Notes: generated by a model not told the origin, from the letters alone. Numbered from the stretch's first letter, positions 11,701 to 19,600 are shown. The stretch is DNA of 34,822 nucleotides from JABWBR01 sp036741235 (GCA_036741235.1 DAINSQ010000031.1:1-34822), one strand, 5' to 3'. A program made the numbers and translations.

Positions 11701-12121
11701 CGCCATCTTTACGCTGATCCTGCGCGCCAAGTCGAATACCCGACTCCGCAATGTGCTGAGCATCGGCTCCGGCTATACCAAACAGGAAGCCTACAGCCTC
11801 GAAGGCGAAATCCGTGACGTATCGCTCGCTTTCTTCGAAAAAGGAACGGCTGCAACTACACTCCGATTCGAGTTGTACCAAAACCAGCCTAACCCCTTCA
11901 ATGAAGAAACGACGATCGGCTTCGAATTGCCGGAGGCAGGCAACGCTACCTTCTTGATCCATGATGCCGGCGGTAAATTGCTCCGCCAAATCAGCGGATA
12001 CTACGAAGCTGGATTCCATCAACTGAAGCTCAACCGCGATGACCTCCCCACCGGCGTATTGTCTTATACGCTCGAAGCCGGAGCGCATCGCGCAACCAAG
12101 CGGATGTTGATCTCGAGATAA
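5774..12121 (+). CDS. Giant T9SS surface adhesin, C-terminal segment with sorting domain
   Basis: The frame is open from 5774; the first possible internal start is a GTG at 5900. Domains in order are: the end of Cys-rich repeat 7; an SdrD_B-like domain (EIGDYVWFDANNNGIQD) near 5915-6260; seven more Cys-rich repeats to about 8220; a long Cys-rich stretch with HYR-like junctions (V.D...P...C) to about 10870; a carboxypeptidase-regulatory-like beta domain; a dockerin-like segment with a calcium loop (DADNSQTINMSD, near 11160); a cohesin-like domain at about 11449-11850; and a T9SS type A sorting domain from about 11872 (YQNQPNPFNEETTIGFELP, then a terminal LISR). The tail says the protein crosses the outer membrane by the T9SS and is attached at the surface. 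TAA stop at 12119-12121. A terminator hairpin follows. Confidence 0.9.
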   Translation, partial: GLSVYFGPYPISGGPVNIRVRDRGNAGCTVDFTLTPPAPCSDVPPTAEIGDYVWFDANNNGIQDNNETGVQGVTVVLTTCNGTFVAQQTTNADGEYLFTGLNPDVNYIVTFSNLPAGYQFATPNTGANDSIDSDPDPVTGSTTCIDVDPGESDLTWDAGLQLIPQPCEIEATLVDVSCVTDVTFTFSLSASNSASNAGWTAYLNNTVVASGAYGATATSIELPSNGQTLTIVVRDNADPSCSTTLTVIAPSDCDDDCSIGVSITNVICNDNGTPNNDNDDTYTFDLLLTGQTGTWTASNGATGIFGVPQTFGPYLTGQDITFTVVGDANSYCIAAIYVSSPPPCSVPECTIEPQLLSVLCDDNGTPGNNADDKYTFTVLVTSQNGSLGWVALLPNGTPAGTGFYGVTASFGPYNIADGNTTLTFVDWVNVNCNETITVQAPPPCSNQSCSLVAQVTDVECNTDGTFNFTVVVNGSNAGTTWTTADGSVSGAFGQPVVFQNYPANGQPISIVIQAASNATCQTTLSLTAPENCTDVCTVMAVVDNIICNDNDTPDDPSDDTFTFQLMVQGGNAGYGWTSTLGVNGQYNTMVTFGPYNISDGNINFVVTDAVNDLCLMAVYVEAPAPCSGVDCVIQPEVLEVVCNDNGTDDNPADDTYSVRVRINGANGSPAWYAFDQLGELYTGSYGDEVVFGPYNISDGDATLEFHDMMNDDCAVSISVPAPAPCSFGDCQINAMVTSEICDDNNTPLNADDDIFTFVVTLNGSFTSPQGWTASNGTTGAYGQPVTFGPFPLGEVSITFTDNGDNQCTATVTATPPLPELDCPGLVTRIANDEGELVDLICSDADSIFNNPASLIRTGEPGIVNGCGIDEITFTDERIEDNACDEIIIRRTFTATTILGQVVTCQQDIIFRRAIFNDVIPADNATLVCNETFQVDANGNPHPDVTGYPVVQSAFGSHTLDPDYCNLTAAYADSVANVCSGTYTIYRNWTITNACDPNNGDTTLLQVIEVADTTGPVVDCPLQDHYCPILDENIMLFHTDPFECTGTVEAPWPVVSDVCSDNWTVITQIVAFDGVTVLHVIDPADPRIIAGLAIGDYYFRYIVTDDCNNTTVKDCIFRVADLEEPVAICHDGLNVSLGGGGLARLYTFHINNQSYDNCGIESIQVRRYYVRDPQTCDSLLVPTWSAWGSYVDFTCCDAGQYIMVELRVTDIHGNVNSCWSNILVEDKTLPYCTGLADSTVSCEVLPYNFNPYDTLQLQQLFGVPHVVDNCSAEAAELTPIVNLNECGNYGTIVRRFVAIDAVGNISNTIFDQLVTITPSLNYEIRFPKDTETDCANNADTVALYHLGCDSITVTNDDVYLPALDDECYRILRTYHVINWCEWNGIDPAVLVDRNEDCDLFQGEENVWVLRRPDTTYIDRDSLEGNLIPAAGTKGTSCDGTTNPNGYWQLSPSTGYWKYTQVITVHDTLAPAISFEIPLPFCTDSIECEGLVTYPFSIVEHCSPDSLIFTIQLDADADGDIDATLNNAQVLHGQYPQFSIIGEFPIGNHAFVVTVEDACGNETTANMPFEVVDCYVADPICFSGLIVNLEPVAPNTDADGDGDIDEAAVTIFASDLAQCNVPECSLPLRFSVNRPGETPDINQTSLVLTCDDRYSLTVEVYVWDSADNPYSVQPDGTVGGPNYKFCEALVFVQDPDNLCNDCEQLANLEGIALTVFDKPIENAQITLSSSILTQSTLTDENGLYGFDGVPLGHDYTITPLKDDDHPNGVTTQDVIIIRRHVQGVQLIATPYHRVAADADNSQTINMSDVQEVRDLILGDIPAYNNNTSWRFVDRSYQFPVSENPWFEAFPESISLDNLSGCMEDLDFTGIKIGDVNNTVVPSLHDGGAVDTRQGSLIFNVEDQQLTAGKEYQVAFTSRQMAEILGYQYTLHFDPQSVEVIGIDYGVARSDHFGWNFVDNGMITTSWNWPDENIRATDDAIFTLILRAKSNTRLRNVLSIGSGYTKQEAYSLEGEIRDVSLAFFEKGTAATTLRFELYQNQPNPFNEETTIGFELPEAGNATFLIHDAGGKLLRQISGYYEAGFHQLKLNRDDLPTGVLSYTLEAGAHRATKRMLISR

Positions 12122-12134
12122 CAAATATTTTGGC

Positions 12135-12172
12135 GGGGTATGGCTGCATCAGCCATGCCCCACCCCTTTTTT
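12135..12172 (+). terminator. Intrinsic terminator after the giant adhesin gene
   Basis: A 12-bp stem with one G-T pair (12135-12146 with 12150-12161) and a 3-base CAT loop is followed by a T run at 12167-12172, starting 13 bases after the stop codon. Confidence 0.85.
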
Positions 12173-12279
12173 CCAACTTCTTTCCCTTTACAAACCTTTC
12201 CCAGTTATTAAGATTTTTGTCCGGGAATCACCTTCCTGCGGCACACGACGTAAATTTGTTTCATGTGATGAGGGGGTCG

Positions 12280-12297
12280 AAGCCGCGCCCGCGGCTT
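12280..12297 (+). other. Short GC-rich hairpin upstream of the J-domain-like gene
   Basis: The arms AAGCCGC and GCGGCTT form a 7-bp stem around a GCCC loop in the 239-bp spacer. No T run follows closely, so it is not a clear terminator. It may sit in the leader of the gene at 12361. Nothing else recognisable was seen in this spacer apart from the terminator at 12135. Confidence 0.4.
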
Positions 12298-12360
12298 TGG
12301 CCCACTTTTATTTGCGCTCAACGTTTTTGCTGCTTACAGTGTTAGTATTTCTATCGCTTT

Positions 12361-13032
12361 ATGCAAAAAATAACCAGCAAGACCATGATCGCAACCGCTA
12401 TCAGCCCTCAGGAAAAAGAAGAAATCCACCAATATTTCGGCGTACCCCTCGATGAGCTAACCCCGGAATCGTTTAAGCTTATTCTCCGCCAACTACGCGC
12501 CAAGTTTCATCCGGATGCCTTCGAAAAATTTGAAGACCCCACTGTAAGAGAGGTCATGACCGAAAAATTCCAGACAATCGAACGACTGGCCGAAAAAATT
12601 GAACAGTATTTCAGCGGTAAAGCCCAGCCTTCCGCCCATCCCGGCAATGACGTCATCCATCGCAACGACGCCCGCTTTGCTTTTGATAAAATGAAAATAG
12701 AAATTATTACCGCCGATAAAGACCTCAAATACCACCTCTTCGGCGCTTATTACCGCTGGCTTAAATTTGGAGAGAAATTCAAAATACCCGACTCCCAGGC
12801 TTCTATCATCATTGACGAAGACCACGCCGGCCTTAGCATCGGCTTCCGCGAGTCAATTCGCCTCTATCTCACCTTTGGCGCTGATGATGATATCAACTAT
12901 ATCGTCCAATGGCTTTTTGATAAAATCCAGGACCGCGCTACTTACCTCCTGATCGAAGGCAAAAAGGTGAATCCCGCTTATCACGATATGCTTAACGCTA
13001 TCAAACGTACCGCACTGCTGCCCGCACCATGA
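12361..13032 (+). CDS. Small cytoplasmic protein with a J-domain-like N terminus
   Basis: The product has 223 residues, with no signal peptide or membrane segment. Residues about 17-85 look like a divergent DnaJ J-domain: a helix I region, helix II (ESFKLILRQLRAKF), the HPD tripeptide at 50-52, and a helix III rich in charged residues ending near EQYF. HPD is the tripeptide that J-domains use to stimulate DnaK ATPase. The Gly/Phe linker and zinc finger of full DnaJ are absent. I do not recognise the C-terminal 130 residues; they contain a mixed pattern (LTFGADDDINYIVQWLFDKIQ). Two nearby Mets (12361 and 12385) are possible starts. A TAAATTTG box at 12251-12258 could be a -7 element, but no matching -33 box is at the usual distance. 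The function is unknown; a DnaK co-chaperone or substrate adaptor is an inference. Confidence 0.75.
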   Translation: MQKITSKTMIATAISPQEKEEIHQYFGVPLDELTPESFKLILRQLRAKFHPDAFEKFEDPTVREVMTEKFQTIERLAEKIEQYFSGKAQPSAHPGNDVIHRNDARFAFDKMKIEIITADKDLKYHLFGAYYRWLKFGEKFKIPDSQASIIIDEDHAGLSIGFRESIRLYLTFGADDDINYIVQWLFDKIQDRATYLLIEGKKVNPAYHDMLNAIKRTALLPAP

Positions 13033-13106
13033 GGAGAGGGAGAATGTCCCCCCAAATCCTCAATACTCAAAATGAGCGTGAGCAGGTAGAAAAAAAACAA
13101 TAGCAC

Positions 13107-13137
13107 TTGACATTACGACAAATGTCGTATATATTTG
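13107..13137 (+). promoter_or_regulatory. Bacteroidota-type promoter of the blaI-like operon
   Basis: TTG at 13107-13109, 20 bases, then TATATTTG at 13130-13137, a perfect TANNTTTG -7 box. The predicted transcript would start about 10-15 bases before the ATG at 13157, so the leader is very short. Confidence 0.8.
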
Positions 13138-13153
13138 TACGACAAATGTCGTA
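13114..13153. promoter_or_regulatory. Twin BlaI-type operators around the -7 box
   Basis: The 16-bp imperfect palindrome TACGACAAATGTCGTA occurs twice, at 13114-13129 and 13138-13153, 24 bases apart. The copies lie directly on either side of the TATATTTG box. BlaI/MecI dimers bind dyads of this size, with ACA/TGT half-sites. A repressor bound here would cover the core promoter and start site, which suggests autoregulation by the gene product starting at 13157. Confidence 0.85.
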
Positions 13154-13156
13154 ATA

Positions 13157-13546
13157 ATGGAAATACGCAATTTTCAACCCTCCGACGCTGAAATAGAAAT
13201 TCTGCAAGTATTGTGGGATTGCGAACCCGCAACAGTAAGGTATGTCCACGAGCAATTGCTCAAGAAAAAGGATGTGGGGTACACCACTACCCTGAAGCAA
13301 ATGCAGCGCATGCACGAAAAAGGCATGTTGGTTCGAACAGAATCGGGCAACACCCACTATTACACCTCCGCTATAAAAGCCCCGCAGGTCAGGCAATCGG
13401 CAGTCAGCCATCTGCTCGACAAAGTGTTCAACGGTTCAGCTTTTGAATTGCTAATGCACGCCCTTGGCCAGGGCGAACCCAAAGCCGACGAAATAGAGGC
13501 GCTGGAAAAATTAATTCAGGAAAAGAAAAAAAATGCCGGACGATGA
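13157..13546 (+). CDS. BlaI/MecI/CopY-family transcriptional repressor
   Basis: The product has 129 residues, normal for the family. The N-terminal winged helix runs from about residue 7 to 80: PSDAEIEILQVLWDCEPATV, a helix-turn-helix with VRYVHEQLL and YTTTLKQMQRMHEKG, and the wing LVRTESGNTHYYT. A C-terminal helical part (80-129) serves dimerisation in the family. In classical bla and mec systems the repressor is inactivated when a partner M56 membrane peptidase senses a signal. Here the partner is the very next gene, and the two overlap by four bases (ATGA), so they are translationally coupled. Twin palindromes over the promoter fit autorepression. No beta-lactamase gene is in the window. 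Confidence 0.93.
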   Translation: MEIRNFQPSDAEIEILQVLWDCEPATVRYVHEQLLKKKDVGYTTTLKQMQRMHEKGMLVRTESGNTHYYTSAIKAPQVRQSAVSHLLDKVFNGSAFELLMHALGQGEPKADEIEALEKLIQEKKKNAGR

Positions 13547-15126
13547 AAAATTTTCTCGCCCTCGATTGGGTCCAGGCTATAGGATGGACTCTCCTGCACT
13601 CCATCTGGCAATTGGCGCTTATTGGCGCTTTGGCCTGGCTGTGTTATCGCGCTACAGCTGCAATGAACCCGGCCAGACGCTATCAGGTTATGGTGTTGTT
13701 TTTAATATCATGTCTCATTGTGCCTGTCTTTACTTTTATTGGTTTGGGGTTTGGAGAAGATACTCCCGCCATATTGCGGACAGCCGGCAACGCAACTGCG
13801 TCGCAAATTGCACCGGTAACCGATGCGGAAAGGGTAGGGGAGGCCGCCTCCTGGCATGGCCTGCTGTTCAACCAACTGCATTGGCTTACCCTGGCCTGGC
13901 TGCTCGGCGTGCTGGCACTGGGAGTAAGGGCGCTTGGCGCTTATCTGTTTCTGCAATACCTGCGCCGGGAAGGCGCCGCTACGCCGCCTGCCGCCTGGCA
14001 ATACAGATTTGAATTATTAAAAATGAAAATGGGGGTCTCGCAAGCGGTATTATTGCTCGAATCTACAATCGTCAAAACTCCGGTGGCCTTCGGTTATTTC
14101 AAGCCGGTAGTGATGATACCCGCCGGCTGGCTGACCAATTTACCGCCCGACCAGGTTGAGGCGCTATTGCTGCACGAGTTGGCGCATGTACTGCGTAGCG
14201 ATTTTCTGGTCAATTTTCTGCTTTCTATCATTACCATCCTGCTGTTTTATCATCCGGCAATACATTGGCTCGCTGCCCGCATCCGCGAATTGCGCGAGGA
14301 ATCCTGCGACGACCTGGCCGTGGCCGGAGGCGCCGACCCTGTTGTATTTGCAGAGTGCCTGTTAGCTATTGTTAACCAAAAAAATATTGCTTTAACCATG
14401 AATGCCGCTTCCCAATCCAGCCATTTCAGCCGCCGCATACAGCGTTTGCTGGCGCCTCCCGTAACCGAACACGCCGACCGCTTTACCCTGATACCTTTTA
14501 TCACTTCATTTGTCCTGCTTGTTGCCGTTTTTTTTACCGGCGTGCTGCAGGCGCAATCCCCCGCCGTAAGCGTCGCCGCCGATAAGATGAACGTACTCTA
14601 TATCGGAGTCGACAACCCCCTCACGGTGGCCGTTGCCGGCGTGCCCAGCGAAAATATCCGCTTGTACAGCGACGAATTGACGCTTGTCGACAAAGGAAAC
14701 GGAAACTATATCGCCCTCGCTAAACAACCGGGCAAGGCCGCTATCCGCGTTGAAGCCGGCAACAAGGCGCTTAAGGAATTGCAGTTTCGAGTGAAACGCA
14801 TTCCCGACCCCACCGCAGTTTACAACGGCCTTACCAGCGGCGCTATTACCGCTGAAGAATTCAAAAAGCAGGCCGACCTGAGCGTCGCGCTTACTTCCGA
14901 CTACGAAGGCATGTCCTGCCACATCTTATCTTGCAGTATTATCTGGGTGCGCCCCAAAGAAGACCCCATTGAGGTGTTTGTGCGCGAAGGCGGAATGAAC
15001 GAAAGAGCCAAGCAATTGATCGAAAAAGCCGCCCCCGGCGATTTTTATTATTTTGAAAATATTAAAGCCAAATGCCCCGGCGGCGAAAGACCGCTCAATG
15101 CCCTGGTGTTCCGCATCATTGAATAG
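13543..15126 (+). CDS. BlaR1-type M56 membrane metallopeptidase with GldM-like C-terminal domain
   Basis: The product has 527 residues. Hydrophobic segments at about 10-35, 47-70, 112-140, 223-243 and 318-338 make it an integral inner-membrane protein. The zinc site HELAH is at 211-215 in the cytoplasmic peptidase part, with EESCDDLAV downstream as is typical for M56. BlaR1 proteins carry a penicillin-binding sensor after the last membrane helix. This one instead has about 190 residues opening KMNVLYIGVDNPLTVAVAGV and continuing with GKAAIRVEA and FRVKRIPDP, which are hallmark phrases of the periplasmic C-terminal part of GldM, the T9SS/gliding motor protein. The inference is that the peptidase senses an envelope or secretion-related signal rather than a beta-lactam and relieves the BlaI-like repressor encoded just upstream. 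Confidence 0.88.
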   Translation: MKNFLALDWVQAIGWTLLHSIWQLALIGALAWLCYRATAAMNPARRYQVMVLFLISCLIVPVFTFIGLGFGEDTPAILRTAGNATASQIAPVTDAERVGEAASWHGLLFNQLHWLTLAWLLGVLALGVRALGAYLFLQYLRREGAATPPAAWQYRFELLKMKMGVSQAVLLLESTIVKTPVAFGYFKPVVMIPAGWLTNLPPDQVEALLLHELAHVLRSDFLVNFLLSIITILLFYHPAIHWLAARIRELREESCDDLAVAGGADPVVFAECLLAIVNQKNIALTMNAASQSSHFSRRIQRLLAPPVTEHADRFTLIPFITSFVLLVAVFFTGVLQAQSPAVSVAADKMNVLYIGVDNPLTVAVAGVPSENIRLYSDELTLVDKGNGNYIALAKQPGKAAIRVEAGNKALKELQFRVKRIPDPTAVYNGLTSGAITAEEFKKQADLSVALTSDYEGMSCHILSCSIIWVRPKEDPIEVFVREGGMNERAKQLIEKAAPGDFYYFENIKAKCPGGERPLNALVFRIIE

Positions 15127-15178
15127 AGCGAACTATGCGGCTATGCACATATAAAGTTACGTGAAGCCCCTGAGTTCG

Positions 15179-15202
15179 CAAAGTCCAACTGTCCCAAAGT
15201 CC
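15179..15202 (-). repeat. Three 8-bp words (GGACTTTG, GGACAGTT, GGACTTTG) at the peroxidase stop codon
   Basis: Read on the minus strand, three words stand in exact 8-bp register. The first base of the first word is the last base of the TAG stop codon of the gene at 15202-16536. No inverted arm was seen on the other side of this 75-bp spacer. The arrangement matches the larger 8-bp arrays at 19.8, 29.4 and 34.8 kb. Confidence 0.6.
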
Positions 15203-16536
15203 TAATTACACCCCATATCCATCCTCGACAGCGGGTCGTTATTCGGAAAACAATTGCCCGACATGGTTTCCTTAGGCGCATAGCGCTCCAGGTTGGGATC
15301 AAACAACCCGTTTTCCAAAAATTCTACCAGGTCGTCGATTTCTTTGTTTGTCAGCCCCAGGGGAGTTGTGAATAAAGCGCTCAATTGACTGGCCGGCACA
15401 TCGGGGTTCTCCGGTATGCCGTTGTTGAAGTATTCTACTACTTCCCGCAGCGAGGTTTTGCTGGCGCCGTGGAAATAAAAACCGATGCCTTTCATATTGT
15501 ACAACTGCGGTACTTTGAACTTGTGCATGTCTTCGGGCCTGCCGGTAAATCCGCCACGACCCACATTGCGCTTGTCGTCAGGGCCGGTGCGAAATACCTT
15601 GGCGCCATGTTCCTGATACAAATTATTAACGCCAAGCGCATAAAACTGGTGCGGGCTGCTGTTGAGCGAAGGACTGTTGTGGCAGCGGTAACATCCCGCT
15701 TTCCCAAAAAACAAAAGCGCCCCCCGCTTCTGCTGTTCCGTCATGGCGCTGCGGTCGCCTTTGAGCCAATCCTGAAACGGCGCCTGATTGGTGAGAATGG
15801 TGCGGAAGTAGGCTGCAATGGCAAAAGCAGCCGTTTTGAGGGAGTATCGCTCCGATACCGGAATGTCGGGAAACGCAGCGTCAAACATGGCCGTGTATCC
15901 CAGCGAATCGGTAACGGCTTTGTTGACAACCTGGCGATGCACGATTAATGCCCGCTCATTGTTGGCTTCCAGCCCCATGATACCCTTGAAGTTGATCTCT
16001 ACCAGCGTATCCTGGTGCCAGGCTGATTCGGTGCCTTCGTTTACGTGAAATGAGCCGAATGTACCCGCCCATAAGGCATTGGTGACGTAAGCCGTGTTGA
16101 TGGTCGGCAGTGGGCGGGCGCCCTGCGCATCTACATCATCCCCTTCGTAATGCGGATTTTTAAATCGCCCCTCGCCGGCAAATCCAAAACCTACAGCCCC
16201 GTCGGCAATACCCTGAAAACGACCGGCGGTGAAGTTCCGAGAGGGAATATGGCAACTGCTGCACGAATAGGTCGCTTTTGATTCTGCATAGGTGGGGTCT
16301 AAACCAATGCCCGTTTCAAAAAACAGCATTTTTCCTAATGCTGCTTTTTCTGCCGTTACAGGATTTTTTGGATCCTGATTGGGCAGGTTGGCATAATCAT
16401 TACTCTCCGGCAAGATATAGCGTTCTGTATCGCCAATAACCCGGATTAATTCGATGTCCAAAGGAGAGAATCCTTCGTGGGTGCAGGCAAAGACAAATAC
16501 GACAATTCCTGCAAATACCAAGTACATTTTTCGCAT
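15202..16536 (-). CDS. Di-heme cytochrome c peroxidase / MauG-family lipoprotein
   Basis: The product has 444 residues. The N terminus is a lipoprotein signal (VVFVFAC, lipidated Cys18), so it should sit in the envelope. Two c-type heme motifs are visible: CSSCH (92-96) and CYRCH (282-286). These match the bacterial di-heme peroxidase fold; the segments GKMLFFETGIGLD, NTAYVTNALWAG and YFRTILTNQAPF are typical of the CcpA/MauG superfamily. Family members reduce hydrogen peroxide using electrons from small cytochromes, or oxidise protein substrates as MauG does; the sequence alone does not tell which. It converges with the M56 peptidase gene and stands downstream of the efflux operon, separated by a strong terminator, so it is probably its own unit. 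No clear TANNTTTG promoter was found upstream. Confidence 0.92.
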   Translation of the reverse strand: MRKMYLVFAGIVVFVFACTHEGFSPLDIELIRVIGDTERYILPESNDYANLPNQDPKNPVTAEKAALGKMLFFETGIGLDPTYAESKATYSCSSCHIPSRNFTAGRFQGIADGAVGFGFAGEGRFKNPHYEGDDVDAQGARPLPTINTAYVTNALWAGTFGSFHVNEGTESAWHQDTLVEINFKGIMGLEANNERALIVHRQVVNKAVTDSLGYTAMFDAAFPDIPVSERYSLKTAAFAIAAYFRTILTNQAPFQDWLKGDRSAMTEQQKRGALLFFGKAGCYRCHNSPSLNSSPHQFYALGVNNLYQEHGAKVFRTGPDDKRNVGRGGFTGRPEDMHKFKVPQLYNMKGIGFYFHGASKTSLREVVEYFNNGIPENPDVPASQLSALFTTPLGLTNKEIDDLVEFLENGLFDPNLERYAPKETMSGNCFPNNDPLSRMDMGCN

Positions 16537-16620
16537 AAGACCGAAGCTTTTCCTGTTATATAAATATAGAAAAGTTTACGTTCAAATGCAAAAAAGGTTT
16601 CAAGTATATTGGATGAAAAC

Positions 16621-16652
16621 AAAAAGCGCAGCAAAAACTTGCTGCGCTTTTT
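16621..16652 (-). terminator. Intrinsic terminator of the RND efflux operon
   Basis: A perfect 14-bp stem (16621-16634 with 16639-16652) has a 4-base loop. Its ends are A5/T5, so it carries a T tract on either strand. It lies 21 bases after the pump stop codon. Confidence 0.9.
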
Positions 16653-16673
16653 GTTGCTTGGGCGCACATGGCT

Positions 16674-19600
16674 TTATGCCAACTCCGGCTCGCTTTTCTT
16701 TCCGCGAAGCCGCGCAAAAAAGTCCTTGATTTTGTCGGCAAAGATATATACCACCGGCACTACGACCAGCGTAAGAAACATTGAGCTTGTTAGCCCGCCG
16801 ATGAGTACCCAGGCCAAACCGTTTTTCCATTCCGAACCGGCGCCTTTGGCAATGGCAATCGGAATCATACCGATTACGAGCGCCAGCGTAGTCATCAGGA
16901 TGGGCCGCAAACGAGCCCTGCCCGCCTCGATAAGCGCGTTGTAGGTGTCGTGCCCCTCCGCTTTGGCCTGTATGGCAAAGTCGACCAGCAAGATGGCGTT
17001 TTTGGCCACCAAACCAATGAGCATGATGATACCCAAAATGGTGAAGATATTCAGCGTTTGCATGGCCAAAGCCAGCGCCAGCAAGGCGCCTACCATCGCC
17101 ACCGGCAATGAAAACATGACAACAAAAGGGTAGATATAGGAATCGTAAAGCGCTACCATGATCAAGTATACAAACAAGATAGACGCCAGAAAGGCCAGCC
17201 CCAGGCTCGAAAACGATTCCGCCTGGTTGCGCAGGTCGCCGTCGTATTTGACGGTAACGCCCGCAGGCGGCGGGTTTTGTTCCACCCACTCCGTGATGGC
17301 CTGGCCGATGGTGCCCGAAGGTACGCCCAGTACTTTCGACTGTACCTTGACCGAGGGTATGCGGTCGTTGCGCTCCAGACGCGCCGCCCCGGTGGTGGGC
17401 TTGATATCGGCTACCTGGCTTAACTTGATGAGCTGCCCGCGCGGGTTCATGACGGTTAGCTCGGCTATGTCTTCCGCATCGCGGCGGTCAAATTCGTCGA
17501 GCACGATGTTGATGTCGTATTCGTTGCTGCCGTCTTTGTATTTGGCGTCGGTATTACCGCTGAAGGCGGTCTGCAAAGTGCCCCCCACCATCGCCATGGT
17601 GAGGCCCATCTCCGACAAACGCGCGCGGTCAACTTGCACCCGCACCTCGGGATTGCCTTCCTCCAACGACCATTCCGGCTCCAGCGTGCCTTTGATCTGT
17701 TTCAGTTGAGTCAGCATTTTATCGGCGTAGCCCTTGGCTTGCTCTATATTGGCGCTGCTCAGGATGATCTGAATAGGGGCGTCGTTGGCGCCGCCGAAAA
17801 AGGCCACTTCGCTTGAAGTCACTTCAACGCCCGGCAACATGGCCGTCAACGCGTTTTTGGTCTGCAATGAGTACAACGCCGTCGATACGGCACGCTGCTC
17901 TTTGGGTACCAGTTTGACGTTGACCTCCGCGATGTACGGACTGCGCTGCGCCGAGGCGAATCCCGACTTGGCGCCTACAGAAGTGAATATGCCGACAACT
18001 TCTTTTTTCTCAAATAAAAATTTCTCAATCTGCTGCGTAACCTGGTTGGTCTGCTGTATGGTGGCGTCTTTGGGCAATTCTATTTGAATAATGAATTCCC
18101 CGCGGTCGCCGTTAGTGATGAATTCACTGCCGATGAATCCTTTGGTAATCAGTGAAAACGAGCCGAAAAACAAAGCGCCCGTAGCGATCAGCACAATGGC
18201 TTTGTGATTGAGCGACCAGCGCAAAATGCCCACATATCCTTCTGTCAATTTGCTGAGTCCCCGCTCAAACGTGCCGAAAATGATGCCGCTGATTGTTTTA
18301 TTGTCGAAATGCTCTTTGCGCGAAAAACGCGCGGCCAGGGCAGGCGCAATAGTGTAGGATATCAGCAAACTGAGTAGCGTAGACATCACCACCACCAGCG
18401 AAAACTGCCGCATGATGTTGCCCACAATTCCAGAAGTGAGCGCCAGGGGAAAAAATACAACTACAATTACCAGCGTGATCGACAGAGCTGCCAGAAAAAT
18501 CTCTTTGCTGCCGTCAAGCGCCGCTTTCCGGCTCGGTTTGCCCATCTCCAGGTGCCGGTATATGTTTTCCAGCACCACAATGGAGTCGTCAACGAGAATA
18601 CCAATCACCAGCGACATAGCCAACAAGGTCATGAGGTTGAAGGTGAACCCGAAAACGTACATCCCGATAAAGGTGGTAACCAGCGATACCGGAATGGAGA
18701 TCAACACGATGCCTGCGTTGCGCAAACTGTGCAAAAACAACAACATGACCGCCGCCACGAGTATGATAGCCAGGAAAATATCGTGCTGCACCGCATTCAC
18801 CGCCTCAATGGTAAAATCGGAGGTGTTGTTGGCAATGGAAAATTTCAGCCCCTCGGCTTGATACTGCTCTTCCAGCTTGTTGAGCTCCTCCTTGACGGTT
18901 TCCGTTACGTCTACCGCGTTGGCATCCGATTGCTTGAGCACATACATGCCGATAGAGCTCACGCCGTCTACGCGGCTGATATCGGTGATCTCTTTTTCGG
19001 TGTCAACCACTTCCGCTACTTCGTGCAGATGAACCGGCGCGCCGAATTGATTGGCGGAAACCACTACGTTGCGCAAATCTTCCAGCGAGGTAAATTTACC
19101 CGCCAAACGAATCAATACCTGGGTATCGTTGTTTTTTAATTTGCCCGTGGGAAAATCGAGGTTGGCCTGTTGTATGGCCTGCTGTATCTGAAATATCGAC
19201 AGGTTGAGCTGCTCCAGCTTGTCTTTGCGAATGTTTACCCGTATTTCGCGCTCCTGCCCACCAATCAGGTTGAGCTGCCCCACCCCCTTGATCTTGGACA
19301 AAGCCGGCTTTACCCGGTCTTTCATGAGGTCGTAAAACTGGGTGGCCGGCAAGCTGGATACCGCTCCGATATTCATGATGGGGATTTCATCGCTCGAAAA
19401 TTTCGATACGATGGGCGTCTGCGCATCGTCGGGCAGGTCGTTCTCAATCTGGTTGAGCTTGCGCTGCGCATCCTGCAACAACAAATCGACGTTGACGCCG
19501 TCTTCAAAGTTGACCAGAATTACCGAGTAGCTCTCCAGCGATGTCGATTGAATATCCCTGATGTTTTCTAATGACGATAATACGTCTTCAATTTTCCGGG

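Noticed and set aside
12130..12345. Possible 71-codon gene after the adhesin
   Set aside because: Its first 14 codons are the terminator hairpin and T run, and the rest has no coding character.
13157..15126. Beta-lactam resistance operon
   Set aside because: Repressor and M56 peptidase resemble bla/mec regulators, but there is no beta-lactamase or PBP2a gene and the peptidase lacks a penicillin-binding sensor.
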